Assembly: GCA_009777995.1 (NCBI GenBank)
Contig: WRKT01000003.1
Coordinates: forward strand, 1 to 64,000
Length of the DNA: 64,000 bases
Direction: 5' to 3'
Source of the DNA: Treponema sp.
GTDB taxonomy: Bacteria > Spirochaetota > Spirochaetia > Treponematales > Breznakiellaceae
Shown here: positions 45,404 to 54,454 of the stretch, one piece after another
Layout of the letters: each line of letters starts with the position of its first letter
Numbering within the stretch: position 1 is the first letter of the stretch
The notes under the pieces: generated by a model
The model's database searches: none
What the model was told of the DNA's origin: nothing
Seen by the model: only the letters and a program-made list of their open reading frames with translations
Translations under genes and position numbers: made by a program

Positions 45404-46162
45404 ATGAGATCTTTATTGATTGAAGAGTTGACTTGGCCCGAAGTTGAGGAAGCACTTGCCAAGGGAATGAAGACGATAATTATTTATGCAGGTTCCATTG
45501 AACAGCATGGCAGGCACCTGGCAGAAAATGCCGATGCAGTTGCAGGTTATGCTCAAGCTGCGGATCTTGCCAAACGTCTTGGTAATGCACTTGTAGCACC
45601 TGTCATAAGGCCCGGCCTTTCTGCCCACCACCTCGCCTTCCCCGGCAGTCTCACATTACGCCCTGAGGTTTTCAAAGGCGTTGTAGAGGATTATATATCA
45701 TCCTATATACACCATGGCTTTGATAAAATTGTTCTTTCTTCTTCACATGGCGGAAACTTTGATGCACTTGAGGAAGTTGCAAATGCATCAAAAATAAAGT
45801 ATCCGAATGTTCGCTTTGCCACAGGCTATAGCATGAAAGATTTAGCCAATCTTATTAACGAGGCTGAAAAAGAAGAGCAATTAAAAACCGGTACATGCGG
45901 TGGGCATGGATGCGATTATGAAACATCAACTATGCTTTTGCATTCTCCGCAGTATGTTTTTATGGTGAAGGCTGAAGCAGGATACATCGACACATTAACA
46001 ATGGAGCTTATCGAAAAAATGAGGCGCGAGGGAATTAAAGGCATTACTCCAAACGGTGTTCTCGGTGATCCGGCTGGCTCAAATATTGAGCGTGGAAAGA
46101 GGTACTTTGATAAGATTCAGCAATTTCAGGAAGATAGGGTACGCAAAGAACTTGGTATTTAA
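45404..46162 (+). CDS. Creatininase-family metal-dependent amidohydrolase
   Basis: A 252-residue protein with the creatininase family metal ligands: IIIYAGSIEQHGRHLAENADAV (Glu, His, Asp) near residue 25 and SSSHGGNFDALEEV, plus HGCDYETS (Glu). Family members include creatininase and enzymes acting on formamidopyrimidine or mycofactocin intermediates, so the substrate is open; its place after purA-guaA hints at a purine-related amide. Start at 45404, 4 bases after guaA, with GGGAG upstream. The stop overlaps that of the convergent GH127 gene. Confidence 0.82.
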   Translation: MRSLLIEELTWPEVEEALAKGMKTIIIYAGSIEQHGRHLAENADAVAGYAQAADLAKRLGNALVAPVIRPGLSAHHLAFPGSLTLRPEVFKGVVEDYISSYIHHGFDKIVLSSSHGGNFDALEEVANASKIKYPNVRFATGYSMKDLANLINEAEKEEQLKTGTCGGHGCDYETSTMLLHSPQYVFMVKAEAGYIDTLTMELIEKMRREGIKGITPNGVLGDPAGSNIERGKRYFDKIQQFQEDRVRKELGI

Positions 46163-48447
46163 ACAGGGCTTACCTTAAAATAAGCATGGTAGGGAGCATT
46201 GTTTGCAAGGAAGAGGGGAATTAGTTTATGCCCTTCAAAAGAAAACTCTAAATCGCCTGTTTGCCGGATACTGCTTAAATCTTCACCCGGTATTTTTAAT
46301 TCGATAAAATCAGCTCTTTCATCTTCAATCACCATAACAAGAGGCCCGTAGTAAAGGCAGGCAATACTCGGATCGTCCGGGGCTCTTTCAAGCCGGAAAC
46401 CAAATGGGAAGTTTATCTCTATTATATCTCCTGTTTTAAAACCTGCCCTTATACCGGCATAGCCTTCCTGCATTGTATAATCAATTTCAAAAGAGTTTAG
46501 TTTTATGACTGCTTTCCCGTTCAACCAAGACGGAATGCGAAACCTTAATTCCAAATCTCCACTGCCTTCAATTTCAAATAAGGTCCTCTGCTCTTTAAGA
46601 AAATCTCCTGTCTGCTTTATTCTGATGCCTTTTTCCTTCCATTCTGCAATACTTGGAATATAAAGATTTACATATAGAATATTTCCCTGTTTAAAGTAAA
46701 TGCTTTCCTGATACTTTACATGACTTTCAAGCCCTGTACCGTGACAACAGGAATTACCCTGAATGTCAAAACTTTTCTTACCTCCGGGTAATAATGGCAT
46801 GAAATAAGTTGATCCCCCTGTTGGACCTAAAGGGTCGCCGTTCCCTGCAATATGGTTAAAGAGTGTTCTTTCGTAATAGTCCATATAATTACTATTTGGA
46901 TCATATTGAAAGAGCATGCCTGTTAGTTTCAACATATTATAACTTACACAACTCTCTGCGGTTTTATCTGTCAGATAGGCTGCAATGCTGTTCGGCTCTT
47001 TGAACATTTCTCCCTCTCCGATACCGCCAAGGCTAAAAATATGTGCATCTGTCGCAAAATGCCAGAAGTTACGCGCTATGTCATAGCAGCGATTGTCTCC
47101 TGTTTGTCGAAACACTTCAAATGCTCCCACAATTTGTGGCACATGCTGATTTGCATGGATATCGCATAGGGTATTAATATTATGGGCCATTGGTATGAAG
47201 AGCTTCTCGTTTTCAAAGAATGCGGCGCTTTCAATGTACTCAGGCTTCTTGCTTATCTTGAATAACCTTGCCATAACTTCATTCATCCCGCCATATTCAC
47301 CTGCAATATACATTGACCACATTTTATTTAGTTGTGCGTGCGGTAATTTGCTTAGCCGTGCATGCACCCATAGCCCAAGTTTTTCTGCGATGACAAGGGC
47401 CTTGGGATTGCCCCCGTATTCATAACAGTCAAGAAGACCTGCCATTATTTTATGCAATGTATAGTAAGGTGCCCAAATCTTTGGGTAAACTTCATATTCT
47501 TCAAGTTTGTTAAACTGTTCTTCGGAGTATGCGCTTAAAAAGCCGGGAGAGTACTCTCCGCTTACTTCTAAGCTATTTTGACATTCTTCAAGAGAATCTA
47601 TCATATAGTCAATCTTTCTTTTGAACCTTTCTTTGTTTTCACGGCCCCCCGCGAAAGCAAGTGCAAGTCCTGAAAGATAATGTCCTGTAGTGTGGCCCCT
47701 GAGGTTGCCGTCAGGAGAGTCCCACCCTGTCATTGGCGGTGCATCTTTTGGGTCAAGGCCCGATGCCCTGCGAAAGTTATAGAGGAATTGGTCGTCGTTG
47801 CAGGTGAGCAGAAATTCTTCAAAGCGCAGGCGGTTATCGTTAAAATGCCCCGGGAGAAGTTTCACTTCTCCAAGAGAAAAGCCCTGCACCTTTTGCACAT
47901 GATTTAGCTGCGCAGGTTTTTCTATTTTTTCAAGAACGCTTATTCTTGCTTCAGGAATTAGATCGGGCCTATTTATTAATGCCTCCCCTTCAACAGTATA
48001 TATACCGGGTTCAAGGGATGTAAAATTAGGTATATCCTTCCATTTTACGGGAACAGTGCCAAAAACGCCCGCTTCTTTTTTAACGATTACGCATGTCGGG
48101 AGCCGATATTCTTCTCCCATTGCAATTTCTAGAATTACAGGTAGAACCTCAACTATTGAAAGACGGGGAGGCTGCTCAAGTACCGTTACTTCAAAGCTTT
48201 TTTCCAGGCAGACGCCATCTAAGCCGGCGGTTACAGTAAGTGAAACAATCCGATTACCGCTCCCCGGCCTTGGCCTTGTTACTTTACCTTCGTCAGAGAG
48301 AATATTCTTAAAGCCTGAAACCCAAGTGAAGATTGACCCTCCCCGTCCTTCTTTAGGAAGAGTTAAGTCTGTCTCTACAGTAAAGAGATTACCCAGATAA
48401 ATATCATCCAAATCTTTTTGTATAATTTCTTTGTTAGTCATGAGCAA
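46159..48447 (-). CDS. GH127-family (DUF1680) beta-L-arabinofuranosidase-like protein
   Basis: A 762-residue glycoside hydrolase. The first ~170 residues hold Ig-like modules (GGSIFTWVSGFKNILSDEGKV, and EYRLPTCVIVKKEAG through SLEPGIYTVEGE). The catalytic (alpha/alpha)6 domain starts around residue 195 (LGEVKLLPGHFNDNRLRFEEFLL, split here) and contains YTLHKIMAGLLD and GNSCCHGTGLESHVKYQESIYF, with the cysteine nucleophile motif typical of GH127. It probably removes beta-L-arabinofuranose from plant glycans. No signal peptide is seen, odd for a protein with Ig modules. Last gene of a four-gene minus-strand run. Confidence 0.88.
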   Translation of the reverse strand: MLMTNKEIIQKDLDDIYLGNLFTVETDLTLPKEGRGGSIFTWVSGFKNILSDEGKVTRPRPGSGNRIVSLTVTAGLDGVCLEKSFEVTVLEQPPRLSIVEVLPVILEIAMGEEYRLPTCVIVKKEAGVFGTVPVKWKDIPNFTSLEPGIYTVEGEALINRPDLIPEARISVLEKIEKPAQLNHVQKVQGFSLGEVKLLPGHFNDNRLRFEEFLLTCNDDQFLYNFRRASGLDPKDAPPMTGWDSPDGNLRGHTTGHYLSGLALAFAGGRENKERFKRKIDYMIDSLEECQNSLEVSGEYSPGFLSAYSEEQFNKLEEYEVYPKIWAPYYTLHKIMAGLLDCYEYGGNPKALVIAEKLGLWVHARLSKLPHAQLNKMWSMYIAGEYGGMNEVMARLFKISKKPEYIESAAFFENEKLFIPMAHNINTLCDIHANQHVPQIVGAFEVFRQTGDNRCYDIARNFWHFATDAHIFSLGGIGEGEMFKEPNSIAAYLTDKTAESCVSYNMLKLTGMLFQYDPNSNYMDYYERTLFNHIAGNGDPLGPTGGSTYFMPLLPGGKKSFDIQGNSCCHGTGLESHVKYQESIYFKQGNILYVNLYIPSIAEWKEKGIRIKQTGDFLKEQRTLFEIEGSGDLELRFRIPSWLNGKAVIKLNSFEIDYTMQEGYAGIRAGFKTGDIIEINFPFGFRLERAPDDPSIACLYYGPLVMVIEDERADFIELKIPGEDLSSIRQTGDLEFSFEGHKLIPLFLANNAPYHAYFKVSPV

Positions 48448-48451
48448 CCCC

Positions 48452-49165
48452 TTAATATATTGATAAACCTATTCCAGAATATTTTAAGCCGGCCTTTTCT
48501 GCCACTCTTTGAGATGCCTTATTTTTAATAGACGTGCTGTAAAATGGAATTATATTAGAACCTTGCAGCTTATTTATCCAATTAATTAATACCTTTTGCG
48601 CATGGCTTTTTCCCCGATGTTCCTCTATTGTTTCAATTCCTGCCTCATGTGCGCCATCACCTATTCTTACACTCCTGCAAATGGAGACAAGCACATTGTT
48701 TTCTGTAATTCCAAAACATGGCTGACAAAAATGGATTTCTCCGGCTAACCAATCAAACTCGCCAAGGTTTATTTTATCGATATTTTCTTTTGCTATTAAT
48801 ATACATTCATTAGATGATGGGTTAATCTGCCAATTATGATGATAAAATATTTCTTTTTCATAATTTACACCTGCTAATATTTTTAAATACTCGTCTTGAA
48901 AATCGATTAATTTACTTTCATTCAGCGCCGATTCTCTTTCCAAGAAACTCTTCAGTTCTTCTATAGTTTCTCGTAAGACATCCTTGCCAAAATAATAAAT
49001 TATCTTGCCATCGATTTTAGTATCATCGATGGTTTTCCCAATATATAATCGCGGAGCAGGTTTTGGAATTGTACTTGGCTCATTTATTGAAAGGAGCTTG
49101 GACTCCGGACTCAAAGTAAACAGCGTTCTTATGCGAATTTCAAGAAGCTCTCTTTCCGGCATCAT
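48452..49165 (-). CDS. GNAT-like acetyltransferase
   Basis: A 237-residue protein. The C-terminal half has GNAT features: LVSICRSVRIGDGAHEAGIETIEEHRGKSHAQKVLINWI contains the acetyl-CoA loop EHRGKSHA, and the end SQRVAEKAGLKYSGIGLSIY is the usual final strand. The N-terminal ~120 residues are a variable domain seen in the GNAT_acetyltran group. Substrate unknown. It lies 8 bases after the second GNAT and 4 bases before GH127 in the same operon. Confidence 0.78.
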   Translation of the reverse strand: MMPERELLEIRIRTLFTLSPESKLLSINEPSTIPKPAPRLYIGKTIDDTKIDGKIIYYFGKDVLRETIEELKSFLERESALNESKLIDFQDEYLKILAGVNYEKEIFYHHNWQINPSSNECILIAKENIDKINLGEFDWLAGEIHFCQPCFGITENNVLVSICRSVRIGDGAHEAGIETIEEHRGKSHAQKVLINWINKLQGSNIIPFYSTSIKNKASQRVAEKAGLKYSGIGLSIY

Positions 49166-49173
49166 AGATCACC

Positions 49174-50025
49174 TTAATATTCAAAAGAGTAGCTTATATG
49201 GTCGCATACCGGAGAAAACCCTATCTTTTGATAAATGCTATTGGATGTAGGGTTTGACAAATCCGTAAAGAGAGTGCAAAAAGTTTTCCCCGATTCCAAA
49301 GTATCTCTGCATAATTCTGCAACCACAGCAGAGGCATAACCTTTTTTCCTGTGACCGGGCGGAGTATAGACAGCAGCTATTGCCATACCGTTTTGACTAG
49401 GCCTTGATCTTTTTGCCATGCTTACAATGCCCTTATCATCCCATACAAGGAACTCTTTATTGTTTATACCGCTTGCAGCCCATTCAATATTACGCTCATT
49501 CGAAAATGGCTCATTGATTTCTGCAGAAAACTCCATGCCAAAATTCTTAATTGTATCGAAGTCTTCTTGTACGGCAAACCTGTAGCTCCCCGAAGGCTTT
49601 TTATATTCAAGCACATTGATTAGCTTATACACACGCAGGTTCATTTTAATTTCATGTTTACACCCTGTATGATTCACCCATTGTTCGGCAATCCTTTTTG
49701 CGATGCCTAATTCGCCGTTAATCCCCGGGAGCTTTTCAAACTGCGTATGAACATTTTTGACAAGTTGCTTTATTACTTCATCATTTACGTTTTTATATTC
49801 ATAGACTATTAGATTTCTGGGCGGTGTTATGAGTGCGGCAATGGAAATATCATTTTTATTGTATGCAATGCAGAAGAATGGTTCTTCATTGCCATAAGTA
49901 AACTTATTTTTAATCAAGTTTTTTGAAAGCCCGAAAATAAGGTTTGAGTTTATTTCATCTTCGCACAGTGCAGCTCCGCAATGATCAAGGAAAGTTGCAG
50001 CATCTTTGGGGTTTATTATATGCAT
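49174..50025 (-). CDS. GNAT acetyltransferase with N-terminal extension
   Basis: A 283-residue protein. Its C-terminal ~120 residues form a GNAT domain with AAVYTPPGHRKKGYASAVVAELCRD as the acetyl-CoA loop and SNSIYQKIGFSPVCDHISYSF at the end. The N-terminal 150 residues are a diverged second GNAT-like region (SLLIxxPPRNLIVYEY-type strand). Substrate unknown. Starts one base after the thioesterase stop and so is coupled to it. The CoA link between the thioesterase and two acetyltransferases may be functional. Confidence 0.78.
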   Translation of the reverse strand: MHIINPKDAATFLDHCGAALCEDEINSNLIFGLSKNLIKNKFTYGNEEPFFCIAYNKNDISIAALITPPRNLIVYEYKNVNDEVIKQLVKNVHTQFEKLPGINGELGIAKRIAEQWVNHTGCKHEIKMNLRVYKLINVLEYKKPSGSYRFAVQEDFDTIKNFGMEFSAEINEPFSNERNIEWAASGINNKEFLVWDDKGIVSMAKRSRPSQNGMAIAAVYTPPGHRKKGYASAVVAELCRDTLESGKTFCTLFTDLSNPTSNSIYQKIGFSPVCDHISYSFEY

Positions 50026-50026
50026 T

Positions 50027-50434
50027 TTAGGATTTCCCGACCTTGTTCATTACTTTCCCCAGAAACTTTTCGTTTTCGATTATGAAGCGGCTGTGGGTGC
50101 CTTCCCCGATTATACCCGCCTCATCAAGGGCTTCGACTTTAAAGCTCAAGGCCCTGCCCTCGATACTCAAAAGCTCGGCTTTTGCAATGACCTTCATTCC
50201 CAAGGGAGTGGCTGAGAGATGCCTGACATTGACTTCTGTACCGACCGTAGAAAAGGCCTCGGGGAGAAGCGGGTCCACTGCAGAGAGGGCTGCCCCTTCC
50301 ATAAGGGCAATCATTGCAGGAGTACCATATACCGCAAGGCCGCCTGAGCCAAGGCTAAAGGCACTATTTGCCTCGCTTACGGTTTCTTCTTTCTCGTTTT
50401 TTAAGCCAATCTTGATCTTTTCGCTAAAGTCCAT
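50027..50434 (-). CDS. FlK-like hotdog-fold thioesterase
   Basis: A 135-residue hotdog protein similar to fluoroacetyl-CoA-type thioesterases. Features are GTPAMIALMEGAALSAVDPLLP (helix with the Glu), GTEVNVRHLSATPLGMKVIAKAELL, and the terminal EGTHSRFIIENEKF (His). It probably hydrolyses a short acyl-CoA. The substrate is unknown and fluoroacetyl-CoA itself is unlikely. First gene of the operon with two GNATs and GH127; divergent from the MFS-HEAT gene across 48 bases. Confidence 0.8.
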   Translation of the reverse strand: MDFSEKIKIGLKNEKEETVSEANSAFSLGSGGLAVYGTPAMIALMEGAALSAVDPLLPEAFSTVGTEVNVRHLSATPLGMKVIAKAELLSIEGRALSFKVEALDEAGIIGEGTHSRFIIENEKFLGKVMNKVGKS

Positions 50435-50482
50435 TGAAACATTTTAACATAAATGATTATATATTGGTATAGAGACAGATGT

Positions 50483-52771
50483 ATGGCAAGTAATCTATCA
50501 CCTTATAGGCTCGCAAAAGCCAGAGATTTATTCAATATTTTCAGCGTTTTCAATGCCCTTTCATGGCAGTTCCTTACGGGCAATGTGGTAGCTCTGTTTG
50601 CCCTTAGGATGGGAGCAAGCCCAACCTATATTGGAGTTTTAAGCGCAGTCCTTTATCTCGCATTCTTTTTCCTTCCCCTTGGAAGAGCACTTACAAATCG
50701 TATTTCCATGGTAAAAATCTTTAGCTATGCCTGGGGCGGACGTTCACTTGGAATGATTCCCCTGCTCTTTGTCCCAATTATTTTTGCTGCAGGGCATCAG
50801 GACCTTGCCCTTTTAATTACCCTGCTTGGAGTTGCCGCCTTCCACATTATCCGCGGCCTTGGAATGATTGCAAATAACCCTGTTTTAAGCCACCTCTCTA
50901 AGGGCCCCGATCAGGGCAGTTACCTGACCCAAATCCAAGTACTGCAAAGCGCTGTTGTAATGTTTGCAGGTTTTATTATTGCCATGCTTTTAGGAAGGGA
51001 TCCGCCTCTTTTTCTGTATACAATTATTATTGCCGTTGGGATAATCACAGGTATCATAAGCGGAGTTATCGTCAATAAAATACCTGAGCCGGAAGCACAG
51101 GAAACCGGAAAGGGGAAAAATTTAATCGAGGTAATTAAAGAAACAATGGAACAGCCTTCTCTAAGGCGTTTTATCATCATTGTACTTTTAGTAGCTCTTG
51201 TTTCCGGTGTTTCAAGGACCTTCCTTGTAGTTTATGCCCGTGAAGTTTTTGATCAGAGTGATGGTATGGTTGCTCTCTTTGCAGTATTCGGCGGGCTTGG
51301 GCATCTTATGATCGGACTGTTTATCAAGTTTCTCGTTGACCGTGTAGGTGCTAAGCCCCTGTTTACAATCTGTGTAATTATAAGCTTATTAAGCATGATC
51401 CCGGTTTTATTTTTCCCTGCATCACAGAGTGATAATCTTACGACTGTGATTCTGTTTTTATCTTTTCTGTTTTTCATGTTGAGCTTTGGCTGGCTTGGCT
51501 CTGAAGGAATCATGCAGACTTACTTTATGGCTATGGTTCCGGTTGAAAAAATGACCGACATGGGGATGATCTATTTTTTTAGCTTTGGAATTGCTGGGGT
51601 TGTCGGTTCACTTTTCGGCGGAGTGTTTCTTGATGTCGTAGTGGCAATCTCAGGTTCATATTATACATCATTTAGGATTCTCTTCCTTATATTGATAATT
51701 ATTACAGGCATCACCCTAATCCCAATGAGAAAGATGGTCAGCCTTGGAGCTCTGCCCTTTATTAGCGCCCTTGGTGTGCTTTTTTCTTTTAGAGAACTTA
51801 GGGCTATCAGCCTCTTGGAAAGATTAAAGAAGTCGAGCAATGCAGGTGAAGAAGAGGCCATCCTCGATGCTCTCCATGATACCCCGTCAAAGCTTGCAAT
51901 TAAGGGTCTTTTAACAAGGATAAAATCTCCAAGACTTTCCGTGCGCATGGAAAGTATCCGTGCCATAGATGCGCTTAAAAACCTGAACGAGGATGCAGAG
52001 CGTGCGTTAATGGATGATATCATTAATAACCCTTACACTTCTGCTTATAGGTCTGCAAGGGCCCTCGGGAATCACGGTGTCTTTCATGCCGTGCCCCTAT
52101 TAAGGGAGTTGGTATTATCTAACGACTATATGCTCTCAGGTGAAGCCATGATTGCCCTTGCCAAATTAAAAGACACAGGATTTATGTCGCAGATTGAAAG
52201 CATAATTAAGGAAACGAGTAACCCACGTTTGCAAATGGCCGGAGCGGAGGCTCTCGGGATCTATGGTGTAAATGATTCACTGCCCGTGCTGCTTGATATG
52301 TTAAGAGTTGCTAACCCGCCGCCCTACCTTGCCGATGAAGTGGTCCTCGCAATGGCAGGCATCCTTGGAATCCAGCACAAGTTCTACCCCCTGCTTGTAC
52401 GTTTTCTTGCTGATGAAACCCAGGCTTCCACTCTGGCCCAGGATGAAGCAGAGTCGGCTTATGAACACGCCGTATCTGTTCACGTCAATAAACGCAGTAA
52501 TAGGAATCCAAAACTAAAGGCCTTCAACTATCAAACTAAAAGTTTTCAATCTGCCATTTTAGAATATATTAAAACCTTTTCCGGCAGTAAGTTAAGCCGC
52601 TGGATAAGAGAAATCCCTGATGAGCTCGTTAACGAATTTGTACGGAATGTTTTTATTGAAACCATACTGGACGAAGTTCATTTTAATGATCTCAGGCTAC
52701 AGCTTCTTATTGTTCATTGGGCTTCACATGAACTAAGATTATGGACAAGCAAGTTGAAAGCAGAGTTTTAG
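50483..52771 (+). CDS. MFS transporter fused to a C-terminal HEAT-repeat domain
   Basis: A 762-residue protein from the ATG at 50483; an in-frame ATG at 50453 would add 10 hydrophilic residues. Residues 1-430 form a major facilitator with about 12 spans (FLTGNVVALFALRMGASPTYIGVLSAVLYLA, LFAVFGGLGHLMIGLFIKFLVDRVGAKP). From about 440 it is cytoplasmic and made of HEAT/PBS-like helical repeats (SVRMESIRAIDAL, SAYRSARALGNHGVFHAVPLLRELV, LQMAGAEALGIYGVNDSLPVLLDML). The fusion suggests transport is coupled to a protein partner. Substrate unknown. Confidence 0.85.
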   Translation: MASNLSPYRLAKARDLFNIFSVFNALSWQFLTGNVVALFALRMGASPTYIGVLSAVLYLAFFFLPLGRALTNRISMVKIFSYAWGGRSLGMIPLLFVPIIFAAGHQDLALLITLLGVAAFHIIRGLGMIANNPVLSHLSKGPDQGSYLTQIQVLQSAVVMFAGFIIAMLLGRDPPLFLYTIIIAVGIITGIISGVIVNKIPEPEAQETGKGKNLIEVIKETMEQPSLRRFIIIVLLVALVSGVSRTFLVVYAREVFDQSDGMVALFAVFGGLGHLMIGLFIKFLVDRVGAKPLFTICVIISLLSMIPVLFFPASQSDNLTTVILFLSFLFFMLSFGWLGSEGIMQTYFMAMVPVEKMTDMGMIYFFSFGIAGVVGSLFGGVFLDVVVAISGSYYTSFRILFLILIIITGITLIPMRKMVSLGALPFISALGVLFSFRELRAISLLERLKKSSNAGEEEAILDALHDTPSKLAIKGLLTRIKSPRLSVRMESIRAIDALKNLNEDAERALMDDIINNPYTSAYRSARALGNHGVFHAVPLLRELVLSNDYMLSGEAMIALAKLKDTGFMSQIESIIKETSNPRLQMAGAEALGIYGVNDSLPVLLDMLRVANPPPYLADEVVLAMAGILGIQHKFYPLLVRFLADETQASTLAQDEAESAYEHAVSVHVNKRSNRNPKLKAFNYQTKSFQSAILEYIKTFSGSKLSRWIREIPDELVNEFVRNVFIETILDEVHFNDLRLQLLIVHWASHELRLWTSKLKAEF

Positions 52772-52787
52772 GATATTTATTATTCCA

Positions 52788-53387
52788 TTAATCTAGATTA
52801 AACAAGTCTTTAATATACTGTGCTTTAATGTGATATGGAACAAGATTTAAGATATAGACATTCTGCTCAATTGCAGCATAGCAGACTTCCAAAGTCTTCA
52901 TTTCTTCAGGGACAAATTCGAGTGCCCAGCTGTCATTTTGAACAGCAATATGACAAATATGTATCGTTTTTAGAGAGTCCGGAATGAATTTTAATGCCCA
53001 GCCATTCTGTTCAACAGCAATAAGACAAATCTCCTCTGTCTTAAAATGATCAGGAACAAATTCAAGCGCCAAACCAATATTTTCAACAGCAATATAATAC
53101 ATATCCTCTGTTATTAAACTCTCAGGGATAAACTGAATTGCCCTTCCTTCCAGCTCGATCGCCATTAGGCACAAGTCCAATGTTTTCAATTTTTCCGGAA
53201 CATATTCAAGAGCCCACCCATTTTGCTTAACAGCAGCCAGGCATATTTCTGCGGTTTTTTGCTCTTCCGGAATTCCTTCAAGAACCATCCCGTACTGTTT
53301 AACAGCATATAACCAAAGTTCAGCTATCTCCCGGTCATCGTCCATATCTATAGAAATTGGTTTTGGTTTATCGTTATTCTTGGACAC
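52788..53387 (-). CDS. DUF4116 tandem-repeat protein
   Basis: A 199-residue protein made almost entirely of seven 24-residue repeats (consensus: EICLxAVxQNGWALEFVPExxKT), the DUF4116 unit, which folds as helical hairpins resembling leucine-rich or TPR solenoids. The GTG at 53387 (MSKNNDKPKP) is chosen because CGGAGGG lies 5 bases upstream; a GTG at 53402 would add five residues but overlaps that site. No signal peptide, no enzyme domain. Probably a protein-binding scaffold. Convergent with the MFS-HEAT gene. Confidence 0.8.
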   Translation of the reverse strand: MSKNNDKPKPISIDMDDDREIAELWLYAVKQYGMVLEGIPEEQKTAEICLAAVKQNGWALEYVPEKLKTLDLCLMAIELEGRAIQFIPESLITEDMYYIAVENIGLALEFVPDHFKTEEICLIAVEQNGWALKFIPDSLKTIHICHIAVQNDSWALEFVPEEMKTLEVCYAAIEQNVYILNLVPYHIKAQYIKDLFNLD

Positions 53388-53405
53388 AGCATCCCTCCGC
53401 ACTTT

Positions 53406-53434
53406 ATTGTAGCATATATTTTAGGCAATGAAAA
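53406..53434 (-). promoter_or_regulatory. Probable promoter of the DUF4116 gene
   Basis: On the minus strand TTTTCA (53429-53434) and TACAAT (53406-53411) are 17 bases apart, and the -10 box is 18 bases upstream of the GTG start. Plausible but unproven. Confidence 0.4.
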
Positions 53435-53520
53435 TAGCTCCTGATTCTATCATTATTATGAGATCTATATCTCTAATAACTCCAATATATCCAAATCGCT
53501 ATATTTTCAAGTTTTTTTGC

Positions 53521-53548
53521 TTGACTATCGGAGTAATTTAGTTATACT
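53521..53548 (+). promoter_or_regulatory. Promoter of the methyltransferase gene
   Basis: TTGACT (53521-53526), a 16-base spacer and TATACT (53543-53548) lie upstream of the methyltransferase gene, with a ~50-base leader ending in GAGGTTTAAATG. Confidence 0.6.
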
Positions 53549-53603
53549 CAAATGAACCCAAGAGCAGAACCGGAGGCATTTTTAGTTTTTTTATGAGGTT
53601 TAA

Positions 53604-54434
53604 ATGAAAGGGTGTATTGAAACGGGATGGGAACGAAAAAATAGAACACATTTTGATGAAATTGTAGGAAGTTATGATAAAGTACGTTGGAACTACCCTA
53701 AACAAATGTTTAATGACATTTTCGAGTATTCTCTTAATAGTAAAGGAAAAAATGCAATAGAGATTGGTCCCGGAACAGGTAAGGCTACGACTCCTGTACT
53801 TGAAGCCGGATATGATGTAACTGCAATAGAGTTAAGCACAAACATGGCAAAATTTTTGCACAGCAAACACGAGGAGCATAAGAATTTAAATATTATTATT
53901 GCACCTTTCGAAGATATATTATTGACCGAAGAAAACTATGATTTAATTTATTCTGCCTCTGCTTTTCATTGGTTAGATGCAGAGATTGCTTGTCCAAAAG
54001 TTTTTAAGCTGCTAAAGCCATACGGAACATTCGCCCTGCTCCGTAATAATGTATATACAGCAGACGGCGAAGTACTTTATGAAAAGATTCAAGAGGTATA
54101 TAGAAAATACTACTTCAGCTATTATACATCAAAAGAAAGATGGAGCAGGAAATCATACGATGACTTAAAGGAACCTTCCGGAATTTTACAAGGATTTGGA
54201 TTTAATGATATGAGTATATATGGCTTTAGTGATATTATTATTAATTTTTACGAAGAAACTATCACTTATAGCGCCAATGATTATATTGATCTTCTGGATA
54301 CAATGTCGGACCATAGAAATCTACCCGAAGACTATAGAGTTGCTCTATATAAAGGAATAAAAGAGGTAATATTAAAACACGGGGGACAATATTCACAAGA
54401 TTCTGTTTTTACACTTTATATGGGCAGGAGGTGA
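53604..54434 (+). CDS. Class I SAM-dependent methyltransferase
   Basis: A 276-residue methyltransferase. The SAM-binding motif I AIEIGPGTGKATTPVLEAG is followed by VTAIELSTNMAKFL (acidic ribose contact), IIAPFEDILL and IYSASAFHWLD (motif IV region), as in UbiE/Trm9-like small-molecule methyltransferases. The substrate is unknown. It has its own promoter, a GAGG ribosome site, and no operon partner: it is convergent with the chemoreceptor gene. The region is AT-rich compared with the metabolic genes to its left. Confidence 0.85.
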   Translation: MKGCIETGWERKNRTHFDEIVGSYDKVRWNYPKQMFNDIFEYSLNSKGKNAIEIGPGTGKATTPVLEAGYDVTAIELSTNMAKFLHSKHEEHKNLNIIIAPFEDILLTEENYDLIYSASAFHWLDAEIACPKVFKLLKPYGTFALLRNNVYTADGEVLYEKIQEVYRKYYFSYYTSKERWSRKSYDDLKEPSGILQGFGFNDMSIYGFSDIIINFYEETITYSANDYIDLLDTMSDHRNLPEDYRVALYKGIKEVILKHGGQYSQDSVFTLYMGRR

Positions 54435-54454
54435 AAGTTCATACAATTTTCTCA

